The notes beneath the pieces were generated by a model. The model was not told the origin of the DNA. It searched no databases and saw only the letters and a list, made by a program, of their open reading frames with translations. Shown here one piece after another: positions 10,572-21,610 of a stretch of DNA of 64,000 bases; the first letter of the stretch is position 1; the number at the start of each line of letters is the position of its first letter. Origin of the DNA: Taudactylus pleione (lineage: Eukaryota > Chordata > Amphibia > Anura > Myobatrachidae); the NCBI GenBank assembly GCA_031769625.1, contig JAUIMM010000738.1, positions 1,555,501 through 1,619,500 of the forward strand. Direction: 5' to 3'. The position numbers and the translations under genes are program-made.

Positions 10572-13352
10572 TCAAGAGAGGCTATGTGTCTTTATGCCTT
10601 TGATAACATTCCTCCTATGCTCCAAAAAATGAGTATTCATACTCCGCGTGGTCCTACCTACATACTGTATACCACACTTACATGTTATCACATAAATAAC
10701 ATAGTTGGATGAACAGTTGATAAAATTATCAATATTGAACTCTTGTTTTAAGGAGTGAGACATAAAGGAATGTGTCTTATTGCTAATGTAGTTACACGTG
10801 ATACATTTATTTCTGCCACATTTATAGCAACCTTTCGAACGAGTAGGTAGCCACATTTTATTTGATATCAAACCTTTATCTTTATTTGTATTTGAACTAT
10901 TTTTTTCTTGCTGGAAAAAAATGGGAGATAACTTGTTTTTAAGATTAGTTGTCTTCCTAAAAACTATTTTTGCTTGTGGTTCTAAGTAAGGCGATAATAC
11001 CATATCTAATTTTAATAGAGAGAAATTATTGGATACTATCTCTTGGATCTTACTACTGCAGATATTAAACTCTGTAATAAAGGGCAAGATAGGACTATCT
11101 ATATCCCTTTCTGTTTCATTTCCATCTTTATTCACAAGGAGAGTCTCCCTGTTAATTAGATCTACTTCTCTTCTGCATTTGTTTAGTAGATCCATAGGGT
11201 ATCCCTGATCCTTAAAGGCTGTTGTTAATTAATCTGCCTGTAACCTATATGTAGCAAGTTCAGAACAGTTCCTCTTAATTCTTATATATTGCCCTTTTGG
11301 GATATTTTCTTTCCATCTAGCATAATGACAGCTAAAGAAATTCAGAAAGCTGTTGGTATCTACCTCTTTTTGATAGGTGTTTGTCTTAATGGACCCTCAT
11401 TCCACCAATAGAGCAATATCCAGAAAGTTAATACTAGAACTACTGACTGTGCTAGTAATCTTTAGACAAAAATAATTAGTATTAAGGTGACTAATAAAAT
11501 CTTTAACAAAACTCCCATCACCCTTCCAAACAAAAAATAAATAATCTATGTATCTCCCATAGTGCACCAAGTTTGCCCCGAAAGGACTGTTCCAGATCAT
11601 AAGATCTTCAAAACTTCCCATGTATAAGTTAGCAAAACTCGGGGCAAGCTTGGTGCCCATGGCAGTGCCATGTATTTGTAAGTAAAAATGTTTATCGAAT
11701 AAAAAATAATTGTGTGATAAAATGAAACCCATTGAATCCAAAACAAAATTACATCTAATTTCTCCTACATCAGGGATGTGGGATGTTAGTATACAATGAC
11801 TCAACATCCAAGTGACTAATAAATAGTCATCACACCATTTGATGTCATTTATCATATTCAGGAACTGTTTAGTATCCCTATTGTAGGATTTCAGAGAGGT
11901 AACATGTACTTGAAGAAAAGAATCCACAAATTCTGACAGATTAGTAGTCATAGATCCTATGCCCGATATAATAGGGCGTCCAGGTGGTGCTATTAGTGTT
12001 TTATGGATCTTAGGAAGATGATAGTATGTTGGAATAATTGGATACATACTAAATAAGTAATTAAATTCCCTTCTGGATATTGCTCCTCTTTGTACTGCTT
12101 GATTCAGCAACTCTTTCAGTTCAAATAAGTATTGCTGTGTGGGATTCGTTGGTAAATGTTTGTAAAATTTATCATTGGAAAGTTGCCTATATGCTTCAAG
12201 AAGGTAATCATCTCTATTCTGTATCACTGTCCATCCTCCTTTATCCGCACTTTTGATTATAATTGTATCATCATTTCTCAAACTATACAGAGCTTGTTTT
12301 TCTTGTTTACCCCGATTTTGTTTGTATTTTATATCTTTTCCACTTTGTCCACACAGCTTTCTAAAAAGTGTTTTATTATAAAATGCCTCAATGAAGGGGC
12401 TCCTGTGCTGGAAGGGATAAAAGTCTGATTTTCTGGAGAAAACCTTCCTTCTTTTGGAGATATCAAAGATTTTTTGAATGGATTCATCCTCAGAATGATT
12501 CTCGCTAAGTGAATCTTTTAGCATCTCTATGCCTTCTCTATCTGTGTCATCAAGGATTATTGGATTACCTTCAATATTATCCTTATTTAATAACTTAGTT
12601 GCAAAGTATCATTTTCTGTATAAATCCCTTATATACTTATTTAGGTCAATGAATAAACCAAAGAGGTCAGGTTTAGAAGAGGGGGCATATTTTAGCCCTT
12701 TACTTAGATTGGATTTTTCATGTTCTGTAAGCACTCTCGAGGATAAATAAAAAATTCCTTTGTTTCTTAATTGTGCCTTAAATTTTTGGCGGGATTTCTT
12801 ATGTCCCCCTCTTCTTCCCCTGACTCTTCTCTGTCTCGTTTCCCTATACCTGGATCTAATGCACTGTATCGATTCTGGTATTTGGTGGTGTTGTATCGTT
12901 CCTTTTCTAAAAAAAGGGCGATGATCGCTCTTATCTAAAGTCTGGGATCTATAGTCACCAGTATGCTTCTGTTTAGGTCTAGCTCCTTTAGTTATGTACT
13001 CCTTATTTTTATGGGAATAGGATTCAGTGGACATACGATCATCTGAAGCCTTCCTGTATTGAGGAGACCAGTGTAGGCCTCTACCTGGAATTTAGACCTA
13101 TCTTCCTGAAGTGAATCGACATTCTTTCTCCTTATAAAAAAATGGGGTATGGGGTTTTTGAAGTGAAGTTGAATCAAACATGGGAGTAAAATATTTATTT
13201 TTTCTAGACTCTTGTCTCTGAAAATGTTTGGACATATCTCTATTGAATGTTCTCATTAAATCATGGTCGTAGTCATGTTGGTTTCTCTTAAATTTATTAT
13301 TTTTGTTATTGACCAAGTAAGTCTCGTAGTCTTCTACTTTCTTATTATCCAA
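10572..13352 (-). pseudogene. Penelope-like RT / GIY-YIG polyprotein (broken)
   Basis: One reading frame runs from 13352 down to 10572. It is broken by TGA at 12609-12611 and 11397-11399, TAA at 11229-11231, and stops near 13098. The N-terminal third is basic (RETRQRRVRGRRGGHKKS). The RT domain (about 12.4-11.4 kb) shows LPKIHK, PGRPIISG, GTAMGTKLAPSFANLYMG and YGRYIDYLFFVW. The YxDD second aspartate is replaced by Tyr, so catalysis should be lost. A Cys motif CYKCGRNKCITC precedes the GIY-YIG nuclease (VIYVITCKCGIQYVGRTTRS), the C-terminal arrangement of classical EN(+) PLEs. Flanked by inverted terminal repeats. Clearly a PLE; the subfamily is uncertain. Confidence 0.93.
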
Positions 13353-13872
13353 ATTGTCCCTTTTTTAAAAATCCTTATTATTTTCACACAATTTTGAGTT
13401 GTTCTTGTATTTTTTTCAATCTCTATCACGATATTTGCAATTTTAGATTCTCTAAATGTGATAAGTAATTTAATCAATGATTTTTAACACCCATCTAGGG
13501 TCTTATCCATTTTCTTGTTAGTTCCTCTACATCTTTAAAGGAACAAGATTTTAGAATTCTGAGACCAGTGGTATCATATCACTATCCAAGTACTTTTGCA
13601 AAGTGATCTGGTCCCACCAATGTTGGGTCTCTGCTTTTATTGTTGGGTGGATACTCTGCCCCTGAGCTAGTCTCAGGCTGCATCTACTGATCAAAGAAAG
13701 GCAGTTCCTTTAATCAATGTTCTATTCAATTCTTATTTTTATACTGATTAAACTAATATGTTTGCTGAATGTTGCAATCTTAATTGAAAGAAGAGATTAC
13801 CAAATCGAGATAGGATGAAATAGAGTATAGACTGAATTAATGCATCAGTTTTATATATATATAAAGTTGTTC

Positions 13873-13948
13873 TGTGGCGATCGGGAACTGAACCTGGGTT
13901 GCTTCAGTGTTAGACGGATGCCTTGCCTCTGAGCTAGTCTCAAGCTGC
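13873..13948 (-). other. tRNA-like module with A and B boxes (right arm)
   Basis: Complement of the module at 9822. On the minus strand it reads GAGACTAGCTCAGAGGC, then GGTTCAGTTCC as the B box. Differences from the left copy are substitutions, not length changes. Confidence 0.5.
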
Positions 13949-14292
13949 ATTTACTGAATGAGGAAATATAGTCCTTTTAACTTATGTCCTATCTGTTTTT
14001 AAACAAAACTATGTCTATGCTGACTAAATTGAAATTTTTTTGTATATTGAACATAAGAATAATTATGGTCTCTATATATTACATAAATGTTATTGTAAAT
14101 GCATAATGATGTTTTCTGATATATGCATTTTCACGAGATAATTGTTCATTTATTTTCTACCTAACGAAGATCAAGATTGATTGAAAGTAAAGACACACAC
14201 CTATACAGGTGATCCAGATGTGACCTAACTACTGTGAGTCCCTTATTGGATGGTCCAAGTTTAAAAGTATTCACAGGATCACAAGGAAACCT

Positions 14293-14341
14293 ACCCTCTG
14301 ACAAAACCGCCTTTTAACATAGCAGAGAAACGCGTAAGGGT
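14293..14341 (+). ncRNA. Hammerhead-like ribozyme remnant, right arm
   Basis: ACCCT, then CTGACAA (core G changed to A), a loop with CCGC/AGCAG stem remnants, GAAA, CGCG and TA, then AGGGT, which pairs perfectly with the leading ACCCT as stem I. The defect here (core) and the defect in the left copy (stem I) are at different positions, as expected if both descend from an intact motif. Confidence 0.5.
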
Positions 14342-15170
14342 TTTCCCTTCAATTCGCCAACCTGGTTTTTCCTGCTCCAGCTGCCAACAGTGATTTGAAC
14401 ATTGCATTATACCTGAGGGATTTACAGCTAGAGGAGCATTAACCCACACCTTGGCATCTATTGATCGTGGAACATTTGTAATGACCAAAGCGAATCAGCC
14501 TTTACATCAGCCGGCCGGCGGTAAGCACTAGTGTCTTGCACGAGTGGGGGAGAATTGACTGTGGCTGCACATGCTGACAGACGAACTCTGCCATCCACAT
14601 TAAGACAGACTGCCCTCTATTGCAATACTCTTGAAATCAAAGTATATACTGCTGCACAAACTGATTTATAAGAATTACGGGGATGAAATATTTAAGTGGA
14701 AACAACCATACTGGCTAGGAGTCTAGTTGGAATTTAATCAATCAATAATTTCTCTTGTATGAGAGGACAGACATACCTATTGTTTCCACTACCTGATTAA
14801 TGCTGTGTGGAGCTGGAGGATACATGGCTATATAAATATTTTTATTTTTTTTGTATGTAAGAGACACCCACTGCAGGGATGTAGCTCTTCTTCTTCATAC
14901 AGATATAAGCCTATTCACAACTTTTACCAGATTGGTTTTTTGTTTATTTTTGTGTGTCTATATTTTAACTTTACTCATATTTTTTTTGTATATTTTAATA
15001 CTTTATTTTTGTTTTAGATATATATGCAATTGTACATGTGATGTTAATAAATTGTCATACTTTTTTCTATATTAGCGCTCTTTGTCTGACAAGTTGATAC
15101 AAGTCTTAATAACACATATTATTAGTGTCATACAATATTTTAATTGACGTTACACTCAGACCTTTATTAT

Positions 15171-16167
15171 TGTTTATTGACTTCAACTGCAGGTACTAAG
15201 ACAGGAGGGCTAAGTGTACTAGGTGACAAGAAACGGGAAGGCAATATATAGGTCCTCTTCATATGTCTCTCCCAGTTGTTGAAAAGACCTACCCCAAGGC
15301 GCAGAGTCTAATCCACCTGATGGTATTCAGCAGTGACCTCTCCAAGCGGGATGTGGGTTTTGCTGCACCAAGTGAACAGGTCATGGCCCCTGGGGCAGGT
15401 TCCTGGAGAAACCACAGAGATAGATATGGGAGGACTATATAAGCACTAAAGATGAGACGCTGAATAGCGATGGTAGCCAGCACTTGATATGAGTCGCTGA
15501 ATAGCGACGGTAGCAAGCACTTGATATGAGACACTAAATAGTGATGGTAATCAGCACTTGATATGAGACACTGAATAGCGATGGTAATCAGCACTTGATA
15601 TGAGATGCTGGATAGCGATGATAACCAGCACTGGTATGAGATGCTGAATGGTGATGGTAACCAGCACTGGTATGAGACACTGAATAGTGATGGTAATCAC
15701 CTCTGGTATGAGACACTGGATAGCAATGGTAATCAGCACTTAATATGAGATGCTGAATAGCAATGTAACTGGGACTCCAGATGCTGCCTGATGGAAGAAC
15801 AGCTGTGGCGGTACGATCGCGGAACATCGAAGCAACTGGGAATCCAAGCGCTGAGCAAAGTAAAAACACAAGGGTTAGCAACTAGATGGAGAACACTGAA
15901 GGATAGTGTTGAGCCTAGGACGCAGTTTCAGCAAATGATCACTGAAGACTGACTGCAGGCTACCAGTGGAGGATACTACTCAGATGACTCGAACCAACAT
16001 GGCGGCGCCCATGTCCACGCTAATGGAAGACGCACATGAGGATTCTAGTAGACCACGAGGAGAATACTCAGCCACAACTGCTCTTAGGCCTGGCATCCAC
16101 ATGCCTCAGAGCATGAAGACAACAGCATAGGGGTAAGTAGCGGCCGATCCCAGGCTGCATCCTGACA
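15171..16167 (-). repeat. Remainder of the Gypsy left (3') LTR
   Basis: It continues the LTR interrupted at 8453 and aligns with 20702-21605, ending in GCATCCTGACA as the right LTR does. It contains nine units of a 37-bp minisatellite against four in the other LTR. The two LTRs show clear substitutions and indels, so the insertion is not recent. Confidence 0.9.
15453..15769. repeat. 37-bp minisatellite inside the left LTR (9 units)
   Basis: Units of the form GAGACRCTGAATAGYGATGG followed by TAATCAGCACTTGATAT recur about every 37 bp. The right LTR has four units (20971-21109). Because LTRs are identical at insertion, the copy-number difference arose afterwards or by inter-LTR exchange. Confidence 0.85.
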
Positions 16168-16170
16168 GTA

Positions 16171-16181
16171 ACCCCCCATTT
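16171..16181 (-). other. Gypsy polypurine tract
   Basis: On the minus strand, GAAATGGGGGG lies four bases upstream of the 3' LTR start TGTCAGG. This is the expected place for the plus-strand primer of an LTR retrotransposon. Confidence 0.7.
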
Positions 16182-16682
16182 CAGGGTGGCTCCGGACACC
16201 GGAATGGCTTGTTGGGAAATTTCTTATGGAAGGAACAAATGAGCTGAGAAGTGCAAACATCAGAGGCCTTTATCCAAGAGAGTTCTTCGGGACTGTAACC
16301 CTTCTAATCAATTAAGTATTGGAGCTGTCCCAAATGAAGACAGAATTCAAGACTTGTTTTACTTCAAATTCAGCTCCCCGCTGAGTGTGAACTTATGGAG
16401 TTCTTGGAGAGAATTGTTGAAACCAATTAAGGACAAGGGGATGAAGGAGGGAGGTCTAAAAAGTTTTAGACAATTTCAGATGTGGAGCAAATTTTTTTAT
16501 AATTGCAAGAGGTTGTCTTCAAGGAGGCATGAACTTCTTTCCATACTCAAGAATAGGATTCAAGAAGTTCAGTAGCCGCTGGAACTTTTAACAGAGGCAG
16601 ACTTTGAAATTCCAGAATCTTGGAATGTTTACTGAACACAGTGAAGAAAGGTGTAGAATTAGAATAAGTATAATCTCTCGAA
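16175..16682 (-). pseudogene. Gypsy integrase C-terminus with chromodomain
   Basis: Reading across frames gives LQYLIDWKGYSPEELSW and ICSFHKKFPNKP at about 16190-16330. This is the chromodomain-like tail of chromodomain-bearing Ty3/Gypsy elements, which in those families steers integration to marked chromatin. Upstream, LPLLKVPAATELLESYS continues pol. Several stops and frameshifts are present. Confidence 0.7.
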
Positions 16683-16861
16683 TAAAAATTATGTCCAGTT
16701 GAGCTGCAGAGGGTAACCTCTGTAGCAGAACAAAATAAGCCATTTTTGAAAAAGTGGTCTACAACCACCCAAAGAGTGTTATACCCCTTGGAGAGAGGTA
16801 AATCAGTGATGAAAACCATGGAGAGATGGGACCACGGTTTGGTAGGAATAGGTAGAGGTTG
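16683..16861 (-). repeat. Duplicated integrase segment
   Basis: Nearly identical to 17124-17303 (a few substitutions and one extra A), in the same orientation. On the minus strand it re-encodes MVFITDLPLSKGYNTLWVVV, now joined after the LPWAEFAH part of integrase. It is a local direct duplication about 440 bp apart that scrambles the gene. Confidence 0.9.
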
Positions 16862-17400
16862 AAGTATTTATGGGCAAATTCTGCCCATGGCAGGATATCT
16901 AACCAGTCATATTGAGAAGATGACAAACAATCTTAAGAAAGTCTCTAGCTCCTGATTCACTCGCTCAGCTTGCCCATTAGATTGAGGGTGGTATGTGGAG
17001 GAAAATTTAAATTTAATTCCACAAGAGGAACATAATGCTTGCCAAAACTTAGCCATAAATTGTACACCTCTATCTGACATGATTTCGGATGGCAGACCAT
17101 GCAGATGAAAAATCTCTCGAAGAAAAATTATGTCCAGTTGAGCTGCAGAGGGTAACCTCCGTAGCAGAACAAAATAAGCCATTTTTGAAAAGTGGTCTAC
17201 AACCACCCAAAGAGTGTTATACCCCTTGGAGAGAGGTAAATCAGTGATGAAAACCATGGAGAGATGGGACCACGGTTTGGTAGGAATAGGTAGAGGTTGA
17301 AGAAGTCCCAACCTTTTCCTTCAAGGAGTCTTATGCTGGGTACATTTGACACAGCAAGCAACAAAATCCTTTACATCATTTGTTATGGTTGGCCACCAGT
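16862..17400 (-). pseudogene. Gypsy integrase core
   Basis: The retroviral-type DDE triad is visible: D in VFITDLP, D in MSDRGVQF, and E in NGQAERVNQELE, with HPQSNGQAERVN intact. A CVKCTQHK fragment of the zinc-binding region lies upstream near 17345. A frameshift near 16907 leads into QYDWLDILPWAEFAH. Inactive because of the frameshift and the duplicated segment downstream. Confidence 0.9.
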
Positions 17401-17979
17401 AAGAGCTTTGTTAAAGTTTTTTAGACACCAGAGTGCCCAGAAAACAAAGAAGCATGGGCCCATGTAAGAAGTTGTTTTTTGAAGATCTGGAACCACGAAC
17501 AATGTGCCCGGAGGAGGAGCGGTGATTTGTGTTTGAGCAAATATAATCGGAAGGAGTATAGTTTGGTACTCAGAGCAATGTTCATCGACGGATATGAATG
17601 ACCTTGAGAGAGCATCCGTCTTTTTGTTTTGATTACCAGGATTGAACACTACCTTGAAATCAAAACGGGAATAGAAAAGTGACCACCTAGCTAGTCTGGG
17701 GTTAAGTCTTAAGGCAGTTTTCAAGTACAGAAGATTTTTGTGGTCAGAAATGATGGTCATTGGAAATTTAGCTCCTTCCAGAAGATGCTTCCACTCTTCC
17801 AAGGCTAACTTCATAGCTAAGAGCTCCTGATCCCCTATGGTATAATTTCTCTCCGCTGGAGAGAACTTCTGGGAGAAGAACCTACAAGGATGGTTCCGGT
17901 CGTCTGTAGCTACTTGAGACAAAATTGCCTCTACTCTGATAGAATAGGCATCAACCTCAACCGTGAATGGTCTATCCAC
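17383..17979 (-). pseudogene. Gypsy RNase H domain
   Basis: Shows FTVEVDAYSIRVEAILSQ, FSPAERNYTIGDQELLAMK, ISDHKNLLYL and NPGNQNKKTDALSR, the ordered RNase H motifs of Ty3/Gypsy pol. Follows RT in the minus direction. Open for about 198 codons, but the usual DAS acidic start is altered to DAY. Confidence 0.92.
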
Positions 17980-17984
17980 ATCCG

Positions 17985-19054
17985 GACATGAAAGCTTCCT
18001 TGAGCATACAGAAGGCTAACACTGCAGGAGGAGGCCATGGAACGGTGTTAGCACTTTTTTTGGTGAGAGCGGTAATGGGGGCGACAATAGTAGAAAAATT
18101 ACGAATAAACCTTCTATAATGATTGGAAAAACCCAAAAAGCATTAAACCCCTTTCAAAGAACTTGGCTGGGGCCATTCTCTGATGGTGTTCAATTTCTCA
18201 GAATCCATTTGTAAGGATTCTCCAGAGATGATGTTACCCAGGAAGGGTAAAGAAGATATTTCAAAAAGGTATTTGGAGATTTATCCATACAACTGATGTT
18301 TTCGGAGCTGTAAAATAATTCCTTTAACATGCAGATAATAAGATTTGAGATCTTTGGAAAAAATCAGTATGTTGTCTAGATATACACAACATAGAGATAA
18401 AGAATGTCCCAAAAAATGTTGTTGACATACCCCTGGAAGACTGCAGGAGCATTACTAAGTACTCGAAGTGTCCATCTCTAGTGTTGAAGGCAGTCTTCCA
18501 CTTGTCTCCATCACGTATACGAATGAGGTTGTATGCACCCTTATGGTAGAGTTTTGTAAAAATAGTGCCTCCACACACCTTGTCGAACAGCTCAGAGATA
18601 AGGGGAAGATGATACCAATTTTTCACGGTGATGTCGTTAAGGCCTCTGTAGTCAATGCAGGGTCTGAGTACCCCATCTTTCTTTTTGATAAAGAAAAAAC
18701 CGGCCCCGGCAAGAGAAGAAGACAGTCTCATAAAAACTTGGGTTAGATTATTTTATGTAAGCAGATATGGCAGCTGTTTCCAAAACTGAAAGAGGATAGA
18801 CACGGCCACAAGGTGGCATCTTCCCAGGAATTAGATCAATTCTGTAATCCCATTTATGATGGGGGGGAGGGTAATTCATCTGCTGCCTTCTCACAAAAGA
18901 CATCAGAGAATTTGCTGTACGATTCCGGTAATAGTACTGGACTTACATTGGATGAAGACTTTAATTCTGTGGCACAACTTTGAATGAACTGGACAGATAG
19001 AACTTTAGATATGCACCTGTTTAGACAATTATCTCCCCAGGCCAGTACATGCAT
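17985..19054 (-). pseudogene. Gypsy reverse transcriptase
   Basis: N-terminal YSKFSDVFCEKAADELP (about 18.9 kb), then [31 protein letters not shown] and [18 protein letters not shown]. The catalytic box reads [12 protein letters not shown] after a frameshift, so YLDD has become YLDN. The connection region (LGFSNHYRRFI) follows near 18.1 kb. Frameshifts and the altered catalytic Asp mark it dead. Confidence 0.92.
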
Positions 19055-19088
19055 ATTGGTCCAGTCTAAAGTTGGGTTATGAATTTTT

Positions 19089-19456
19089 TTTTTTGAAATT
19101 CTTTATTTAAAGCGCTCATAAAAATAAACAGTCTGAGCATATAAACAGGCATGAGTGCAAATAGCCTCAACAATGAGATACATTTTCAAACATATAAAGA
19201 AAATACAATATAGATCTATATATGTAAACAAAATTAAAAGAAAATATTGCATGGGGGGAAGACAGGGGGGGTGGAGGTGTAAGGAAGGGAAACAGGACTA
19301 TTATAGAAATTAAAACATCTGAACGATATTTAAAGGATATTAAAACAAAAACAAGGAGGAGTACCTATCCAAGGTAGTAAAGCATATAAACATGAAAGAG
19401 TGGGGTGGGGAGTAAGACCCTCCCGCCGCACATGGGTTCAGTGGAGGAAATACAGT
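19089..19456 (-). mobile_element. Poly(A)-tailed retroposed insertion, LINE-like
   Basis: GTTATGAATTTTT stands on both sides (19076-19088 and 19457-19469), a 13-bp TSD. On the minus strand the insert ends AATAAAGAATTTC followed by an A-run, that is a polyadenylation signal plus tail. It splits the Gypsy protease-RT region. The C-rich tract inside recalls L1 3' UTRs, but no coding part is present, so the source family is a guess. Confidence 0.75.
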
Positions 19457-19471
19457 GTTATGAATTTTTAA

Positions 19472-19798
19472 CTAAGGCAGACATAGAACTAAATCATGAG
19501 TTCCACTGGGTAAAACCAAGAATTCTATAACTTCCTGAGGAAGCGTGTCAACACGGAGAACAATAGGTACAGACTTGGAAGACACGATTCCTGCTTGAAG
19601 AGTGTTTCCATCCACTCCGGAAAAACTAAATTTAATTGAAGAGGTACCAAAAGGAATTTGTAGTTCTTGAACAATGGTTTCAAAAATAAATTTCCCGGCT
19701 GCTCCAGAATCAATTAAAGCTAAGAGATCTTTAGGAAGAGAATCCACCAAGAGTGAGACCAGGAACAAAGGGTCTATTAAATGAGAAGATTTAGACAC
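19472..19798 (-). pseudogene. Gypsy aspartic protease
   Basis: About 108 residues with LLALIDSGAAGKFI, the retropepsin D-S-G active-site motif. Lies between the gag zinc knuckle and RT, as expected. The downstream part is interrupted by the poly(A) insertion. Confidence 0.88.
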
Positions 19799-19839
19799 AA
19801 CCGTTAACCATCATCCTCTACTAAAGGTTAAGGCTTCTC

Positions 19840-20670
19840 ATTTCCCAGCAGCAGGGAACAGGATTTCAGAAAATGACCAGGCCCAGCGCAGTAGAGGCAG
19901 AGTTGATTGCGCATCCTACAACTCTGCTCAGCTGGAGTCAACCAAGTCTTGTTGACCTGCATGAGCTCATCTAAATGGGAAGAAGATGGAGACCAGACGG
20001 AAGGTGGAACACTGGAATGGGCAGGTGTATGAACTTCACGTCCCCGACTATCTTGAAATTAGATTGTCCAAGGTCTCTGGTAGATCCCTGGAAGCGAGTT
20101 TATCTTTCATTCTTTCAGACAGACCATGCAAGAAGGCCGCTCCGAGGGCTGCATTGTTCAACTGTACTTTGCCAGCGGTTGTCTGAAATTACACCACATA
20201 TTGGCCTACAGAACGTGCACCCTGTTGAAGTTGTAGAAGATCAGAGGACGCAGATATTGATCTGTCAGGTTCAGCGAAAAATTCACTTGAAAGCTTTAAT
20301 AAAATCATCATAATTGGATACCAAAGGATCCTTCCTCTCCCAAAGGGGTGACACCCAATCAAGAGCAGCTCTGGTAAATAAAATAAATAATAAATGCAAT
20401 CTTGGACCTCTGAGTGGGATAATTTTGTGGAAGGCATTCAAAATGTATTTCACACTCATTAATAAATCCCCTACACTTTTTAGGGTTTCCATCAAAACGG
20501 TTGGGTGAAATTTGTGGAGGAACCACAGAAAGCACGGACTGGATTGAGTCAAGTTGGTGGGAGACATCCTGAAGATGTTGTCCCATATGTTGCTGGGCAG
20601 TCTCTTGGACCTCCAAGTGAGTAAGTAAATTCTGAAGAATTCCATCACCCTGAGACCCGATGGCTTCCAT
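19840..20670 (-). pseudogene. Gypsy gag with zinc knuckle
   Basis: The ATG at 20670 is about 20 bp after the 5' LTR. Gag-like motifs are PNRFDGNPKKCRGFINECEI and AALDWVSPLWERKDPL, in shifted frames. A CCHC knuckle, CLYCAGPGHFLKSC (C-x2-C-x4-H-x4-C), is encoded at 19858-19899. Capsid and RNA-binding role by family. At least three frame changes. Confidence 0.88.
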
Positions 20671-20688
20671 TTTTAGTCCTGTGCAAAC

Positions 20689-21605
20689 TGTCAGGCTAGG
20701 CTGTTTATTGGCTCAACTACAGGAACTAAGACTGGAGGGCTAAGGGTAGTGGGTGACAAGAAACGGGAAGACAAGATATACGTCCTCTTCATATACGTCT
20801 CTCCCAGGTGTTGGCAAGACCTACCCCAAGGCGTGAAGTCTAGTCCACCTGATGGTATTCACCAGTGACCCCTCCAAGCGGGATGTGGGTTTTGGGTGAA
20901 TAGGTCGTGGCCCCTGGGGCAGGTACCTGGATAAAATACAGAGATAGATAAGGGAGGACTATTAGCACTAAAAATGAGATTCTGAATAGCGATGGTAATC
21001 AGCACTTGATATGAGACACTGAATAGTGATGGTAATCAGCACTTGATATGAGACGCTGAATAGCGATGGTAATCAGCACTTGATATGAGATGCTGAACAG
21101 CAATGTAACTGAAAATCCAGATGCTGACTGATGGAAGAACAGTTGTGCTGGTCCGATCACGTAACAGCAAAGCAACTTGGAATCCAGATGCTGAGAAAAG
21201 AAAAAACACAAGGGATAGCAACTAGATGGAGAACACTGGAGGATAGTGTTGAGCCTAGGACACAGTCTCAGCAAATGATCACTAGAGAAGCGAAGTTGCA
21301 CAGGTAACTTCCTGTTCCAAAGACTGAGCTTACAGTAAATACCCTTAGGTAGCTGGTCATTGGCCAAATGAAGCAGCTGACCAACTGCAGGCTACCAGTG
21401 GAGGATACTAGTCAGATGACTCGAACCAACATGGTGGCGCCTATGTCCACACTAATGGAACCAAGACGCGCACATGAGGATTCTAGCAGACCCCGGGGAG
21501 AATACTCAGCCACAACCGCTCTTAGGCCTGGCATCCATATGCCTTGGAGCACTAAGAAGATGGCGTACGGGTGCATAGCGGCTGATCCAAGGCCGCATCC
21601 TGACA
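20689..21605 (-). repeat. Gypsy right (5') LTR, complete
   Basis: 917 bp, starting TGTCAGGCTAGG and ending GCATCCTGACA, followed by the ACCAT TSD. It carries four 37-bp minisatellite units (20971-21109). No primer-binding site complementary to a common tRNA is obvious beside it. Confidence 0.93.
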
Positions 21606-21610
21606 ACCAT

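Larger units (their letters stand above)
8454..15170 (-). mobile_element. Penelope-like element with long inverted terminal repeats
   Basis: It inserted into the Gypsy LTR with a 13-bp TSD, TGYTTATTGACTT (8441-8453 and 15171-15183, one mismatch). It has two inverted terminal repeats of about 1.53 kb around a minus-strand ORF with a PLE-type RT and a C-terminal GIY-YIG endonuclease. PLEs are retroelements that prime at nicked targets, often with terminal repeats in direct or inverted array. About 145 bp (8454-8597) lie outside the inverted part on the 3' side. Stops and a changed catalytic residue indicate an inactive copy. Confidence 0.93.
13641..15170. repeat. Right arm of the PLE inverted terminal repeat
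   Basis: Reverse complement of the left arm (8598-10124). It contains tRNA-like module 1 on the minus strand (13873-13948), half of module 2 (13641-13685) and the second hammerhead-like core (14293-14341). It ends at CCTTTATTAT, next to the target-site duplication. Confidence 0.92.
8428..21605 (-). mobile_element. Ty3/Gypsy LTR retrotransposon, nested host of a PLE
   Basis: Ends TGTCAGG...CCTGACA are flanked by the exact 5-bp duplication ACCAT at 8423-8427 and 21606-21610. The minus strand reads gag, protease, RT, RNase H, integrase and chromodomain. That order (integrase after RNase H) defines Ty3/Gypsy. The 5' LTR in coding direction is 20689-21605. The 3' LTR (8428-8453 plus 15171-16167) is split by the Penelope-like element. 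It inserted in the leader minisatellite of hAT copy 1: the same GGGGCTG units stand on both sides. Multiple frameshifts and stops make it non-functional. Confidence 0.92.

Noticed and set aside
11397..12611. In-frame TGA codons in the PLE as selenocysteine
   Set aside because: Selenoprotein PLEs are known in another lineage with N-terminal GIY-YIG; here TGA co-occurs with TAA and a mutated RT site, so decay is the simpler reading.
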